Below are positions 1-15,300 of a stretch of DNA of 64,000 nucleotides, piece after piece. Numbering within the stretch: the first letter of the stretch is position 1; every line of letters starts with the position of its first letter. The notes under the pieces are model-generated. The model was given only the letters and a program-made list of their open reading frames with translations, made no database searches and was not told the DNA's origin. Position numbers and translations under genes: made by a program. The stretch is taken from positions 57,314,646 through 57,378,645 of the forward strand of contig OZ022256.1 in assembly GCA_963978905.1 (NCBI GenBank), in the 5' to 3' direction. The stretch comes from Trichostrongylus colubriformis (taxonomy: Eukaryota; Nematoda; Chromadorea; Rhabditida; Trichostrongylidae).

Positions 1-3000
1 ACGACAAAAGTGGGATTCTGACTTGTTCGCCGATTGGCTGCAGTAAGTTACTCATGAGTAAAGTGGGAATATTTGATGATTTTGTTGTCTCGAGCGGAAA
101 TCGAGCGTCCGACGACTACTCTAACATTGTTTTTGCTGAAAAAAAAGTGTTGAAAAAACTGCATTAACTTTGCACCGACCCATTAGTTGGCTGCTGCAGG
201 ATTTTGTCATGAAAGGGCGTTATAGGACGTTATACCGATGAACACATTCACTTATTTCAGCTAGGTGTATGACCGAGGTGCCTTTTGCTGTCTCCGCCAG
301 ATCCTTTCAGTCATCATCAGTTTTCTCTGTGCATTGTAGGAAGAGAATGCTCATAGTGAACCCGTCTACTATACGCAGCTATGCTTGCTAGAGCGGGAAG
401 GAATCGCTTATAGTCACATCTGCTTGAGCTGCAATCGTATGTAGGGCACTTCCAGGTGTCGGAGAAAATAGACGCTCTGGCACGAATCCCCCACCCCTTT
501 ATGGATCAAATGCGACACTCTTCCCCCTTTTTGGCATCTACAATACTAGTAAGTGTGATTGTATAGCTGCAATGTATTTTGTTGCTATGTGTTCTCACCT
601 GAAGCAAAATGATTTTCATTTCACATTTCTACGCTGTGAAATACCCATCACTTCTTATCTACTTATTGGAAGTTTGGATTGTAGTGCTCATCGCTGACCT
701 CTGCATATACGACCCCCATCCTGTCCGGTCAAATACCACCCCTCGTCGAAGAAGCCTCAACAGTAGTGGTTTGGGGGCAGAAGGATTTGACCTCAGCCTG
801 CCACCCTTCAACAGCCTGTGGCCTTTGACCCTTTTGAGAGAAGTTATTTAGACCATTAGTTCATGCGAATCCTATCCTCCGTACAAGTCTGTTCCGCTTC
901 ATGACTGGGTGATGCTACCGTGAAATAATACTCAAAAGAGGAGAATTTCAAAATCGAAAGAAAATTCAAATAAAGCCTTCATACCTCAGAAAATATCCGA
1001 TTTATCAAGCTAAAATGTCACATTAACTTCTCAATTAAGTATTCGTACGATGATCTGACCGTTTTTCAAAATATCTCTGGAGAAAGTTATTAGGCTCTAC
1101 TGGTGTGTCCCAACCATCACTCAGAGAGTGTGTTACAAGTGTTCGGGTGATTAGTTTGGGGTCAGGTCATCCATAAGTGGGTTTACCTCACAAGGCGATT
1201 GATTTACTACTTTTCAAAGTCTTGGTTACTTAGACGGTCTACTTATGTCAAAGATAAAGGTCGAATAGTAAGGGCAGGTATTTGTGAAGTTAAATATGTA
1301 GTAAAGTTGAATGTCTCTTACCTAAATGATTAAGTTAGGGCATCTTCCATCAAATACAATTTCTAACTAAAAGCAAGTGCGATCCATAATGAAGGTGGAA
1401 GCCAGTCATTGCAACAGTCCATAATAAAATGTTTAGTCTCATAAGAATGTTAATTTCGTCGTTTCCATGGTGATTTACCCTCCACACAACATTGGTGAGC
1501 TGACCTCCAGAAACACTGGTCGGAACACTTGCACACCACCCTCACTCAGAGGATGGCGGTATGTTGTACGATGGTGTGATGGCTGCGTGGTGAGTTCTTT
1601 CTGTGAGGAGGGCAAAGAGTTCAGCGTGCTCGGAAAATTTGTCAACTGTACATGACAGTGCAATGGAAGGCACAAGACGATCATCAGCGGCTTGCATGGG
1701 CGGCGCGACTGATTACGGTCCTCTCGATGATCAAATCCTATGGGCGAATTTCGAGAAAAATCTATATAAAACCCAGGCGCCCTACCTGCTATGTACTTTG
1801 TATTTTGATTCCACATCGATTCAACGTGACATCCTTTTCAGGTTCTTATCAGCGCCTGATCACGATACCACCTTCGAGATCCTTCTCACAAGAGCTGTTG
1901 ATCACTGAACATGTGAACTTTCTGCCGTCGCCTGATTCGGCTCCATCAGCACATGTCACCCCAATATCCATTGACGACTACTTAACAGCGCAGGAAGTAG
2001 AACGACCGGTGAGTGAAAATCGGTTGAAAAGCACTTATGCGGAGAAAATTAGGTGGAAAAAATTCTTCTGTGGGAAATGAAACATTTTTTTGAAAATTTT
2101 TCCGTGGGAATGAATGTTCCAGACACCCCAATTCGTGGATCAATCGGAGTCCAAATGCAACAGCGAAAGTCATGGTGGTAAGGTTTCATCTTCAAATTCG
2201 GCCCACAGTTAGAGGATTTCTCTCGTGCACGATCAGACTTTTCATGGGCGCTTTCGTATTGGTGAGATTTCACAGTAATAGGATTTTTAGGGAAATGGAG
2301 TGAGGAAGCTATAAAGCGATACCGTGAGTACAAAAGGAATTGGAATAAGTATCGTATCACGATGAAGGAATCAATAGACTTGGCTGATGCTCCAAATGAA
2401 TGAAAACCTCATATCAAATGTACTACCTGGTCTGAACACATACTAAAGGGTAGAAGTGGTGTGGTAAGATGTGTAAGGTGAAGGATTCAAAGTGGGAAAA
2501 GGCATCCGTCCAGACAAAGCTGCAGGAGACCACCTGAACCACGCGTAACCATAACTTTTCATGGAATTTGAGCGAATGTCGGCGTTCATGTAAACTCTTC
2601 TACCACATTCTACCGCATTCTTCTACCATCCTTTGATTCCCATTTTCAGTCTTCAAAATGTCGTCAGATTGACGCGCTCAGGTTGTTCTCTGTTCTTTCC
2701 TCCTCTCCCAAGTTAGGAAACGGCAAGTAAGTACACGCTGTGCGCGTACCTAACCCTGGACCCTAGCTAATGACACAGTATGTATCCTTCCACACTTTGA
2801 AACAACTGAGAAGAACCGATCACTACTGGCCTACAAACCCCCGAACGTGGACTTTTCTCGCTCTCACATGACCCACGGCAGCGTATACCAGGCAGGTTTG
2901 TAAACATGCAATTGGTCACGGCGGAGTGTGCAGAGAGCACTGTTCGTTAAGTGACGAAATCAGTTTTGATTGCTCCATAATTCGAAAGCACGCCAATTCG

Positions 3001-6000
3001 AAAGATGACGATCTATCCAGTAAATCAGGCTCAAAACTGGGCCTGGATTCAGTCAACCTATAGGCCGCCGGCCACCAAAGTCCTAAACTCGATGAAAAAA
3101 CTTTGGGCAGCGATAAGAAGAATAGGCCACAGGCGAACTTCTTGTGCACGATCCAAGCACTTCCTGCCTCGAACCACCGGCCGTTTCCGCGACACCAATC
3201 GGTGCCGCATCCGGAACGCAGCGGCCGTGGAACATAGAAATATGTCAGGCAATTGTTCGTCTTGCCCAAAGTAAATGCTCCTGAGAACACAGCCCTCCCT
3301 GTCGATCCTGCAGCGTATAATAGATAGGCATGCTAAGTGCATTATGCATTGCATCAATAACAACTGACCAATAGTCAGAATACATAACGTGATACCTGAG
3401 TTTGTGCTCCATAGATCCATTCATTGGAATTCAGGCAATCCCACAGTTATAAGGTTATAAAGGATTAGGAGGTCCTGCTACGGAGATAACCAGCCTTTTT
3501 TGAAGCTGTCTTATGCAAAAAAAATCTTGGTTTTTTTACGTTTCTATGAAGGATGCCCAAAGAAGAGCCCTGTCGGTTGCCGCGCGAAAATCCTTCTTAT
3601 GTGTAAGTAACACATCCGGAAGCGTTTTACATCATGAACGAGCTTCTAAACGGGGCTGGAGTTGTTTCAGGGGGTCGCTATCCTTGATTCACGGGGGATC
3701 CTCCACTTACACCCCTGCACGATTTCTGCCTCGTACAATTCAAGACTTGATATTTCTAACTCTTTCATTGTTACCTTACTGATTACAATCAGAAGAATTT
3801 GAAACGAACTTGAATAGAATTGTATCTGTTCATTACAAAATGTCTTTCGTGCATAGCACTGTTATTCAAAATATTCTCAGAGCCAAGAACAGAACAAAGA
3901 AGAAGGAAAATGAATAAAAAGTGATTGTTGTTATCTGTGAATTGTAATGTAACAGAGATAAATATAGAAAATCAAAAGAGGTATGTAGTTCTAACAAATC
4001 TTGCAAACAAGCGAGGTAAACCGTAAAGTCTGTTTTTTTCTGAACTAGAGAAATGCACAAAACTCGCACAGCGCTTCAGAAAATTGGAGAGCTCGAGTAG
4101 AGTGGGACTGGAGAACTTCGCATATTCGGTAACTCGTCAGTCGTCGAATCTGGACACGATGGCGGTAAACGTTCAGGGATGACGAGAATATGTGGAAATC
4201 CAGTTCCATTTCTATGCTTCCTCCATCTTCACAAGCTCAACTGGTGGATAATCATCCCGTGATTCTGCTAAAAAAGCGTTAAAAAATATTAGGCGAATGA
4301 AGAAGGCAAACACCGTGATAAGGTATTACTCGCAATTTATTGGGGCGCGGTAACGAGCATTCAAAGGCAAAGGAGGGGCACTGAAGGAGAACAGAACCGG
4401 GGATGGTGAGCGAAAAGGCCACTCGTGATAACATAATCCGTGGTGAATTTCGCGTTGAAAAGCCCGTCCTTGGGATTCTTATCGCGATTTCATCGTGTTT
4501 CACATCGAGCTGCATCGCTTCATTGGCCGAGTTGCTGCGAGGAGAAAGCAACGTTTGCGGCTGGCTGGCTTAGCCTTTCAGAGTCTCATCTACCCATCTG
4601 CAGTTTGTGATGCCTATAAGGGGTCAAAGGCAAGCACTGCACCCATATCTTGGCCTTGAATCCTACATGGCGTTTTCGGGCGGTTCATCCAGCTTTTTGT
4701 CTATTGATGCATTACCTACAATTAGGGCTACGTCGTGCTATCGTACCGTGGATACTCATTCCTTCTTGATGCATTCTGAAGTCAGAGCTGCCCAAACGGC
4801 AAGAAACAGGCAAGATTGCACTTATTACAAGATTAGATGCGATAGCTCCATTTATGACCTGCGACGCTGCCCTACCACGAACGCAGCACAGCCGTAACGC
4901 AAACTTCCCAGTCAACGTTGCTATGCTTGATTGCCAGCATGACAACGCTGCTGCCAGTAGTACGACTAACTTGTATGATCGCGCCGCTAAGTATGAATGC
5001 AACCGATTGCTTTGTTAGTGGGAGCTACGATTACCGCAACGAAGAAACGCCATCAAAACCTACATCAGTGAACACGTCAACACAAAAAAACAGGATCAGC
5101 GCCGGGGCAATCGCGATCGTGGTAGCATCGAGCATGACTGCAGCGTAGGCGATTGGGTTATGACTAGGTGCCTTCAAACGAAAGCGGCTTCGAATGTCTC
5201 ATTGTTCATAGTACTCACATCAGACAGCGTTGTCAGCGGACAGCTCCTACTGATCATTTTACAAGGTGAATCGAGAAATTGGACTTTTCAGTGTACTGCA
5301 CTAACACTCTCAACGTTAGAAAAGTTGGAGATGTCATGGAGGGAGTGCCTACAACTCAGCAATAGTCTGGGAGTTTAATCTGCTCACAACCTCACCAGGT
5401 GAGGCCCATCGCTTCGACTCCTTCGTTCCAAGTGTTGCTGGTTCCTCATAAAAACGACCACAAGAGAAAACGAAGAAAAACTGAAATTTTGCAGATCAGT
5501 AAACGAAAATAACAAAATTTTTTTTGAGCGAGTATCTGGCGAGGCTTTGGTTCGTTAAACAAACGATGAAATCGAGCTAACAGCTACTATTCGACGTAGT
5601 TTTCATTAGTCTCCAGCATCATCATTTCTATGCATTTATGTGGATTTTGATTTTATGCATTAGGTTCTCAAGGTAATGCGAATCTTTTGGTGTCAAGATG
5701 TAGGGGAGTTCCTAATCGATATCTAGGTGTCTTGATCAAATTGTCCTTTTCTGTTTTATAGAAGAACTAATAATGACTGCCGTTGATTTCAAGTGACCAA
5801 CATCCTTGCCTAACGGCAGTATTAAGACTGCGCGTTGGCCTTTTCCTTGAACCCCTAGAATGATTACAGCTCAGCAAAGCGAGCCTGTTATCAACAAAAA
5901 GACTTATTACGGACTGACATTTTCGCAAAATATGGCGTTCCAAAAGCAATGCGTCTTAATTTGGGTTGAAAATGGTACCAGCACCAAACATACACAAATC

Positions 6001-6380
6001 AAGTTATCACTTTGTAGGCAACATGTCACACTTTTAAAAGCTTCATACACCAATACTCGACTCCCGAACAGAACCCCTCGAACTCCGACTATGAACGGTG
6101 GTAAAGCGACCTTCGTTTCAAAGACTTATAGGTATCGTTCGCAGTTCGGGACTCGCACAACATACGCGATCAATCGATTCAGATAGGATAGGATAAGTAC
6201 CGATTAGGTAAATGATACGCCTGAATCGCGTGAATCGCGCTAATCGCAAATTCTGAACAGTGCCCTAGTCGTGTACGGTTCTATTGCCGAATCTGCAAAA
6301 TGAGCGTCAACCTTCTGTCCGCTCCTGACTCTAAATAAAGAGCTAATTGATCCTTCTCGTTTCAGAACGCTCATAACCTT
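1..6380. other. Gene-poor flank, nothing recognised
   Basis: I find no exon chain or family motif on either strand here. Open frames of 60-140 codons occur (for example on both strands around 4600-5150), but they overlap one another on opposite strands, lack plausible splice partners and show no known domain. A stretch near 1500-1540 shares a short run (TCGGAACACTTGCAC) with the mariner-like element near 41700, so old repeat debris is present. The region lies beyond the 3' end of the minus-strand membrane-protein gene that stops at 6381. Confidence 0.5.
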
Positions 6381-9300
6381 TCAGAGCAAGAAAACTCTAT
6401 TCCTTCCTTCTCCACTCCTGTTGTACTTTTCAAAACCTAATCTGTAGCAACCTACCTGCTCTCGGAACATCGGTATGCAAATGACAGCCAGTGTAACTTG
6501 TGTCAATGGAACAAGTAGCACAAACCATGGTAGAGCGGTTATTGCCGCTTCTATTACTCTCTCCATCACTGCCATGAATTCTGAACAAGTGTTCCATGAA
6601 TTCAGTACTTTTACAATATATAGAATGCTTCGTCTATCTGACATCCGTTTCGTCTCTTCGTCCCTCCGTACGTGTGTCACGGAATCAGGTATTATATGAA
6701 AAACAATCTGTGGATATGGGGACAAGTCCGAGATGAGTAAGGCATAGGACAAGAAGTAAAGAGCACACGATCCGAGCTAAGCTCCGCCCATGATGGGCGT
6801 AGCGTGCCCTGGAGTGTTCCTTTTTCAGACCGAAAGTTGTGAATTGATTTCGAATGTGCCCCAAAGGTAGGGGGAAAGTGGATTGGATAAGGAATGGGTT
6901 TCTAAAAGTCATGGAAAAGGCCGGGGCACAGCGGGTGGAGCGCACACTCAAAGTGAGAGAAACATCACGCCCCGTCCGCAATGGGCGGGACGTGATGTGG
7001 TAATGAGTACTGAGTAAATTCATGAAAAAAAGCAATTACGATCGATCTACTGACGCCCATGATGTTACACGTACAGTAGTGTGCGCCAGCCGACTGGTTT
7101 CTTATAAAGCAAACACTAATTTCTTCTCAATCGAGTGAACCGGATTTCCGAATGTGCGGGTACCTATTACACACGCGTAAAATCGATGCTCATTCCAATA
7201 CATGTAACTGTGGCTCCCACAAGACAAAAAAGGTACAGCTTTCATGGTAACGAATCAATAACTTCGTCTTGGAAAAATGAAAACAAAATGATTATATTGA
7301 CAAACTTCCTCCTTCACCAGCTCCATCAAGAATGCCACTATCGATTATCCACTGATAAAGGAATTCCATGATAAACCGTAACGAGGTGAAGCCAAATGAT
7401 GGACCGTACATGATAGCCGGAATCAGCCCGTAAGGTAAAAGTAACCACATATCGACGAACGTGAATATGGAGCGCTGAAATTATAGTGGAAAAATGAATG
7501 CGATGGAAGATATCTTAGCAGCAGTGATTTCTGAATTCCTCTGCGGTATATGCCGCAAAACCGATATAAATTGAACAGTGAAATTTTACAGCCCACAACA
7601 CTTGGAAACGCTATTCTACTACGTGTAATCGGTTTGATCTGCTTGTTATTTGTTTATTTGTTTCTGGCCTGTTCTTCCGTCACGAAATTCAAAAGGAGGT
7701 GAACACCACTAGAGAAAATCGATCGATGCAGCTTGAGATAACTTGAAAGAATGAACGTCACTGTCTAAGTCGATTTATCGTTAGACACTGTGGGCCAAAG
7801 TGATGGTTATTCCAGATACACTCGAACTGCAGTGGAAAAGCTCAGTGTGCCGTTAGGCCTAACGGCCCATTCACGGATCGGATCGGTATGAAAGGAGCAA
7901 TGAAATATCTCTTATTATTGAATTATAATAAGAGGCCCTTCAAAAATGGTATATGGATTGATATTATTGAAAGACCTCTAAGGATAACAGACACAAGCTC
8001 AGAAAAAAAGCCCAGTAGCAAAATGATTTCTATGACCATTATGACGATAATAAGGCCGCGTTCATACTCGGCGACTGGTCACCGAAATCTTTGCATGCAG
8101 TGACCGGTCGCCGAGTATAAACGTGATCTGATCGTCTTTTCCTGGAGTTTTTTTTTTTAGTTTTTGTTGCTGCTGCACCACAATATCCATCGTATTGAGC
8201 CATATTCGTTGACATTGCACTGTGTGATTGTATCCTTACCTTATGATTCCTCCTAGAAAATATGATGAAACAACAGTGACCACTTCCAGCTGTGCAAGCT
8301 ATCAAATATGCGAAAAGTATAAGAATGAATAACACGTAGGTGAGAATGTTCAGGAATTCGATTGGTGGGTAGAACCAGGTGGTTTCCATCCACTGAAATA
8401 AGAAACACAGTGAAATAAGAGTCCTAACATCAGTTCTAGGTATTAAAGCACGGCTCCTTCAAATAAGCACACAGTAACTGCTTTCCGTAGTGTAGTGGCA
8501 GGTGGCGCACATTCCCACTCCCATGGTGCGGGGATCAAATCCCGTACCAACGCTTGCCCAGACCTACCGAGAATTCCATCGAATTGCTATCAGACTTGTC
8601 TAGGAGGATAAGAGCGGTGACTTTGACAACGGCTGACCCCCACAAGTCATCGTATAGGTCAAATCTCATTCATCTACCACCACGATTCCGAATGGCATTA
8701 GAAGGTCCGGCGCATCCCATGAAAGGACTGATTAACGCCAAAAAGTTTATCTTCCTAGTCTCTGATTTTTTCCATTATCGATGTTACACTGTTAACGCCT
8801 GAATGTTCCATTTTCAATCAAACTGAGAACAAACCTTAGCAAAAAAGCAGAACAAGGCAATTGCGTTGAGATATGGAATAAGTAGGAAGAAGAATATTGT
8901 ATTAAAAATCCAGTTGTCGCCCAAATGAGGCTTACGAATGAGAATCATCGCTTCCACGTAGACCATTAACATTCCTGGAAGTTTTTCCTCTTGAAAATGG
9001 ATTTTCCGAATAACGTCCTTGATGTTTTCGATGGTTAATGAGTTAAGGATATCATGCGCTGCAATCGATACGTGGATACTGTGCTAGAACGGTGGATGGA
9101 TGATACGCTCCACTGTTTATACATACACATACAGTAGCGCTCAATCTTCGTCGAAATGGTCCTTCACTTGGGTTTTTCACTTGTAACTTTTTTGCAACTG
9201 TACCGATCTAAGAGAAATTTTAGTATGTTGTACTTGGAGACACTGCATACTTAACCCATTCGACACCATGCAGCCCATATGTGGGCTGCACACTGTCGGC

Positions 9301-12300
9301 CGCGTCGGACCAAGCAGCCCACATGTGGGCTGCAGTAATCAAATGGTTTTTTTCTTTTTAGCTGCGTTTATTGAACGAGTTTTGTTTATTACATGTTGAG
9401 CTGGGCTAAATGAATAAGCCTTCGTTGTGGGTCACATAAATATATTGTTCTCGCAACATTTTCAAAGGAATACAGCTAACATAGAAGATACTTCTCGAAG
9501 TTGGTGATGATTATCTAGTTTTACAAATAGGTTTACAAAATGTTGTCTTACGAAACTCTAGCAGATGAGAAACTTCACATAACCCCGTATAAGCATTACG
9601 TGTCCAACGTGCAAAGGTCCGCCTAAAGCTGGTCTATGGCTCCGATAATCATGAAGACGCGGCACACTAGTCCCATCTAGAGACAAATCCACAAAAACTC
9701 TCTCATCTCGACTTCTGTCATCTCCTGGAAAGTTGCTCCTCTGTTTTCGGCCTTCTGTTCGCCATGTATATTTGCTTCCTTGACAATGACATCCATCATA
9801 TCTGTATTGAGAGAGATTGTAAAAATCCACAGGCTCACTGCAATTGAACACATGAGTAGCAGGTCCACTCCAGTGAAAATCCATCGGTCGTGAGTGGTAG
9901 CAGTATTGGATCAGGTGTTTCCCATTCCTCCATCATATTCGGAGCCGGTTTTGTGATCAGGGAGAAGCGATTCATCAGCGACTCATCCTGTGTTATTTCG
10001 GTCCCTTCGTCCAATTCGATAAGAAAGTGGTAGAAATCATACTCCAGGTGTTCTTCAGAAGATATCATTGTGCTAGGTCACTGGAGAAGGCTAAATGCGT
10101 ACTCTGATCGATCAGGAATAAGTTCTTCATCTCTACCCATCCTACCAAACTACAAATGGATGAGGAAGATCGGACAGGGTGCAGACAGAAGCATAAAGTG
10201 CGCGAGATCGTAACATAGTTTAAGATTTCGTAATCCATAGACTTTTGCCTCCCGTCCGCGTTTCCTGCAAAAATACGAGTACTTCCCAAAAACCGGCCAC
10301 AACAGCCCACGTAGCCCATATATGAGCTGCAGTCGCGACGCTCCGTCGGGCGGAGCGGTCCCACGCGGCTGCTAGTCGCAAAACACGCGCGGGCTCGAAT
10401 GGGTCAATATACTATTTTGACGCTCAACGGTGTAGATTACGTAGTTAAATGCAATTTTTTGTTTTTGGAGTGTCATACCTACGCCGTCCCGCTGTGCCGC
10501 TGTCATCAGTAGTCGTGGTCTTTCTACAAAATATTGATGTTCTCTGAGGCTTGCTCGTTTTGAGAAAGCCGTTTTTCTTGATCAAGCCTTTCACTTTTTT
10601 TGGGTGGTCTTGTAGTAAATCCTTGTAGAAAACCATGAAAGGAGTCAAGCGCTACTTAAGTATAATAGAAGGAAATGTTGACAATAGGTTCAACACCACA
10701 TATTAAAATTTTGTCAAATTTGGTCAAGTAGAAAAAAAAAAGTTATGACAAACAAGAAAGTGTTTGGCCGAAGACTTTTGAGCGCTACTGTATGTATATG
10801 TATGGTTTCAATACGCGTGCAAACGCTTCATAAATTCTGATTAATAAACTGGATGTAAGGCTCACAAATCACAAATCAGAGCGCTCCTCAGTAGCTCCTT
10901 TCGGGAAGGCTAACAGAGTGTACAGCAATCCTCATTTTTCGCCCAACTGTTTTTCGGAAGATTTTTGCATGAATTTTCGCATAAATAATGTAAGATGGTT
11001 TCCACCCACATTTCTGGATGGCAAGCTCTTTTACTGAAAACTGACTTTTACTTCCTCCTCCTCAAATTTCCTATTGTCAAAATTTGATGAACTAACAATA
11101 AGTCACTAAGTAGGCGCAACGATTACTAAGGCAAACTAGGCGTGATTCGATCCAGCGGACCAAATTATTGATGAGTCGCGCCTCCAACCACTGCTATACT
11201 TTGGACATAGCTGATTGAACAGTAGATGAAAGCAACTGACCGAACGGGAATATTGATCTTGTAAAGCACTCTACTTCCTTGCTACTCTCCCTCCAATCCT
11301 CGGACACGATGAATTCTGGCCAAGGAGCTTTTTCAGCGAACGCCCCATAAGATACCTGAATTCATATTGATTCATTATCGGAAAAAGTTTTCGCGTGAAT
11401 TTAACGAAATAAATTAATCACCAGATGCAATATACTCCACCAAGAACAGTTGATCACGTGCCATCGAATGGCTGTTCTGCGCATTCTTCTGCCAAAGAGC
11501 CCCATATACAGAAGCAGTATACAAGCAGCACCTGATACACATATCAGCACAGCATAAGCGGTCTTATCCGGATCAACAGGAGTGTCATCTTCTAAAGTAT
11601 AATCGGTTATCCGCGAGTACCACAATATTATTGATTTAAATGAAATCTCTACGCTTTAGCACAGCTTTCAATGAGCGCTGAAATTTTCGTCGTAGCTTTG
11701 CCCTTCTAAAAGTAAACGTCAAGTGCTATAAGCTCGCCAGGCTCTCATGTACCTCAAGACAAGGCGTGGGGTGAGGAGAAAATGAAATCTGAGAAGACAT
11801 GTTTTTTGAAAATTAACTCACCACTTCAAAAAAGATGACGTGCGAAACTCGCATTTAAGAAGCGACTTGGGGTCTTGTCGCGATTTTGCAAAGCTGCGAG
11901 TCGCACTGCCACGTATAGGAGTGAGGAGAAGGGTTTTGGCTGCCTATTTCTCGAATGTCCCAACGTTTTACTTCGCTCCTACTCCACCGTTACAATGCTA
12001 AGCACTCCTGATTTTATATTTTACAACTATTCCAGAGTATGCCAAATTTATCCAGCCAGTGTCTTTAACATTAACACAGCCACATCGATAATTTTTCGTG
12101 GGCTGTTTTTTCTGACCACGAAAAGGGAGTTTTGAGTTGCTCGTGAGAAAAAAAGATGCGAACTACTTGAAGAACTGCATACCGAACTCTCTTTTAATCT
12201 TGTATTTTCACTCTTGCGCGACATCATGGCGACGTATGAGCTGCGGGAGAGACACAAACAAAAAAGACAATGAAAAGACAGGAAGGTTGAGGGAGTAGCA

Positions 12301-15300
12301 CGGGCACGTGCCGATCACACTGCGATGGGCGGTGCCAAACCCCGACCACACTGCGATGGGCGGTGCCAAACCATCTTCATCAAACGTGTAAGGTTTTAAC
12401 GCCCTTGCTGTCATTTTTGAGCAGCAATCAGCGCAAAAATGTCTACAGATGTCATATACAGATGCGAGCGGCAATACTCAAAGTAAAGGCGAAACCCGGC
12501 AGTGAGCGCTGACATACTAACTTCCTTATCATTCTGGATGGAATTTTCTCAATCAGTTGCTCAATCATGATTGTACTGAGAGAGCGTCGTGTGTTAAAAC
12601 TCGCGTGGGAAAATTGTATGGAGTTTAAAAACGAAAAGTACAAAATTAGACATCACGACAAGAAAAGCAAATATAATGGAAAAAAGCAAACGTATTGATT
12701 TTTGGTTCATTGGGGTTTCTACGCATGGCGCTCTTTTGTGATTTTGTAGATCGAATGGTCTACAGAAGTGACTCATCCGATCTACGAAGGTTAAAAGCGC
12801 CCATAAACATGGGAAGTTATTCCAGATAACAATCAATCTTTGTCGAAATTGAAATCAGTGGACATCACCGGCACTTAAAAGCAGTTCCGCTTCTCTTTTC
12901 GGATAAGTATGGAAACTTCACCTGACGCATATTCTTCTTGGGGTAAAGTCGATGACTCCACTGACATCTAAGAAGTATTCGAGAATGATGTTTATTCAGT
13001 TAGCATTGGACTCCGAAAGAGCAAAGAATACAAAGGATAGTAGGAAGCCAGTGCCAAAGACCTGTTGCTAGGTGACAGTCCTACTAATTTGCCTACGAAG
13101 CGAGCGGTAATCTTTTCATCACTGGCTAAAAACACCTATACCGCTTGGGTAGTTTCTAAAGCGGCAGAGGGAGAAGCAGAGGGACTTTGACCTTGTCGAC
13201 AATCAACTTCAAAATTACAGGGATGAATTCAACCGCCTCGTCTGTGACCAACTTGGAGTATGTACCTCTTATGATCTAACGGGCAGATTCCTCAACAGGA
13301 CAATCCCGTAGATAAAAAAAAATCTTGGCCGCTTCAAAAGTGGTCTCATTTGATCGCTCCTTGGAAATGAAATCAAAAATGGCTAGTCATGCAAAACCCG
13401 AATAAAATTAACCAAAAGGAACAGAGACCACACTCGCCATTCATTTTTACCTTGCATAATTCTGGACCGCATAGATATCGCTCGGAGCCACACAGATTGG
13501 TACGTGGCAGTTATACGCAGCCAAGAGATGGGGGCTTTCAAAGAAATCGCAGGCGAGTACTGGCTCTCTAGCGTAGGGTCTTATTAACAAGCCTTAAAGC
13601 AATCGTCCACGGAAAAATGATTTCTTTGTTACCCATATATTCACGTTGTATTTGCCGAATAAGGGCAGCATGCAAAATTTCACGCAAAAAAGTGAGAATT
13701 CGGCTAAGTCACAGCTCCCCAAATCTTCGGCCGGGTGGGCGGGGCCTCCGAGCAAAAGCTCCCTCCCTTCGTCCCCTGCGGTTCCGAACGGAGATTGGGA
13801 CTGTTTACGTAACTTTCTGTTCAACGTCTCTCCGAACGTGGCGGACGACAAGGTGGCACTTGCTCGGAGTCCCAGCCCACCTGGCCGAGACTTTGTGGTG
13901 CCGTGGAATTCAGATTTTTTCGCGTGAAACGTTGCATGCGGCTCACTTTAGGTAAATACAACATAAATATATGGTTAACAGAAAAACTCATTCCTTCAAG
14001 TTCACCCTTATCCGCATTGCGCCAGACACCATTTTCTTGAAATGTTAGGGTTCATCTACAGTGATAATTCCCCTCCTCCAGAAACCCAGTTCATTGCTCC
14101 TATTTAATTTATCTGCAATGAAATTTTTTAGATTCACTTCTTACGGTATTGGGAACCAATCGAAATGAAAATCTATGAGTTCTTTACAAAAATTTCTAAG
14201 GCCGCCCTGTCGAAGCGTACCAATTTTTCCCATAAGTCAGTGGACTGATACCAAAGGTGCGCGAGTAAAAAACACTGATTTATACATAATGCGTCTCCAT
14301 AAGTTACTGTATGAGCCAAGAGAATAAAAAAAGTTTATGACGTTAATTCATTCCTTTCTGGGATGCGCCGGGCATTCTCGTTCCATTCAGAATCGTGGTA
14401 GCAGGTGAAGGCGATTCGAAGTATAGTATAATGACTTGCTGGCTTCACCGATACAAGTCAATGTTTTTATCCGTCCAAACGATTCCGTTACTAATTCATC
14501 TACTCCAGAGGAATGCAATACTTGGTTGGCCTGGCGGGCGTTGGTGCGAGATTTGATCCCCGCACCATGAGAGTGGGAGTGTTCGCCATCTGTCACTATA
14601 CCACCTCAGCCCGTTTGAACCCAACTCCCATATAAATGCAACTATCCTACACACTTCTGGATGAAAAAATATCGCAGCACATCCAGAAGTGGTAGACACT
14701 TGATGCCTTATCCTTCTTTTTTATGTTCATCAGAATATATTCGCGAAATATAAGTTACGCAGATTGTTCAAGGTTTTTCAGCAGTTTTTCAGCAACATAC
14801 GGGACAATTAAGGGTTCACAAGAAAAAAATAAGTGAATGCCCACATTCCATTCCATTTACGTACAAAGGCCAATGCTGCTCAACCGATTCCTGCAAGGAT
14901 CAACGCAGTCGTTCTTTAAATTCCCTCCCCTCCCCAACATTCACTAAGATTTTTGCCAAGATTAGTTGGCCTTCGATTAGCTTTTCCCATGCCATAGATT
15001 TTTTCAGCTGCCTAAACCCTGATTAACGAATGACGCGCATGCGCCGTGTATCAAAGATCACCATAAAAAATGTGGGCGAGGTAAGAAAAGCTCACGATCA
15101 TTTTAAATAATAATAAATATGTATCTGAAAAATTTGAAGAACTGTTCGTTTTCCTTGGTGCAGCCAAATATTTTTGAACAAGCTATTTTCTAATTCTCAG
15201 ATTTGCTCGGTTACTGTAAACTCTTAACGTGTTCTTACCATACTCTTCGTCGAGATATCCGTAATAGTCAATGGTAGTGGTTGGATATTCAGTTGTCGTG

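Larger units (their letters stand above)
9255..10403 (-). mobile_element. piggyBac-like DNA transposon, degraded
   Basis: The left end reads TTAA then CCCATTCGA; the right end is the complement TCGAATGGG followed by TCAA, a one-base decay of TTAA. TTAA target duplication with termini starting CCC is the piggyBac signature. Subterminal inverted motifs built on GCAGCCCA and TGGGCTGC occur at 9270-9289 and 9314-9333, with a weaker set near 10303-10330. The interior encodes minus-strand remnants of a piggyBac-type transposase. The whole unit lies in the intron between exons 3 and 4 of the membrane-protein gene and is about half the length of an autonomous element. Confidence 0.72.

Noticed and set aside
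4607..5148. Overlapping 75-96-codon frames on both strands
   Set aside because: Frames on opposite strands compete, none has recognisable motifs or splice sites in phase.
8478..8560. tRNA gene
   Set aside because: A- and B-box-like sequences are present, but the flanks do not form an acceptor stem and the sequence recurs as a longer dispersed repeat, so it is a SINE head.
12313..12372. CRISPR-like repeat
   Set aside because: Only two units, head to tail with no spacer pattern, in a eukaryotic intron.
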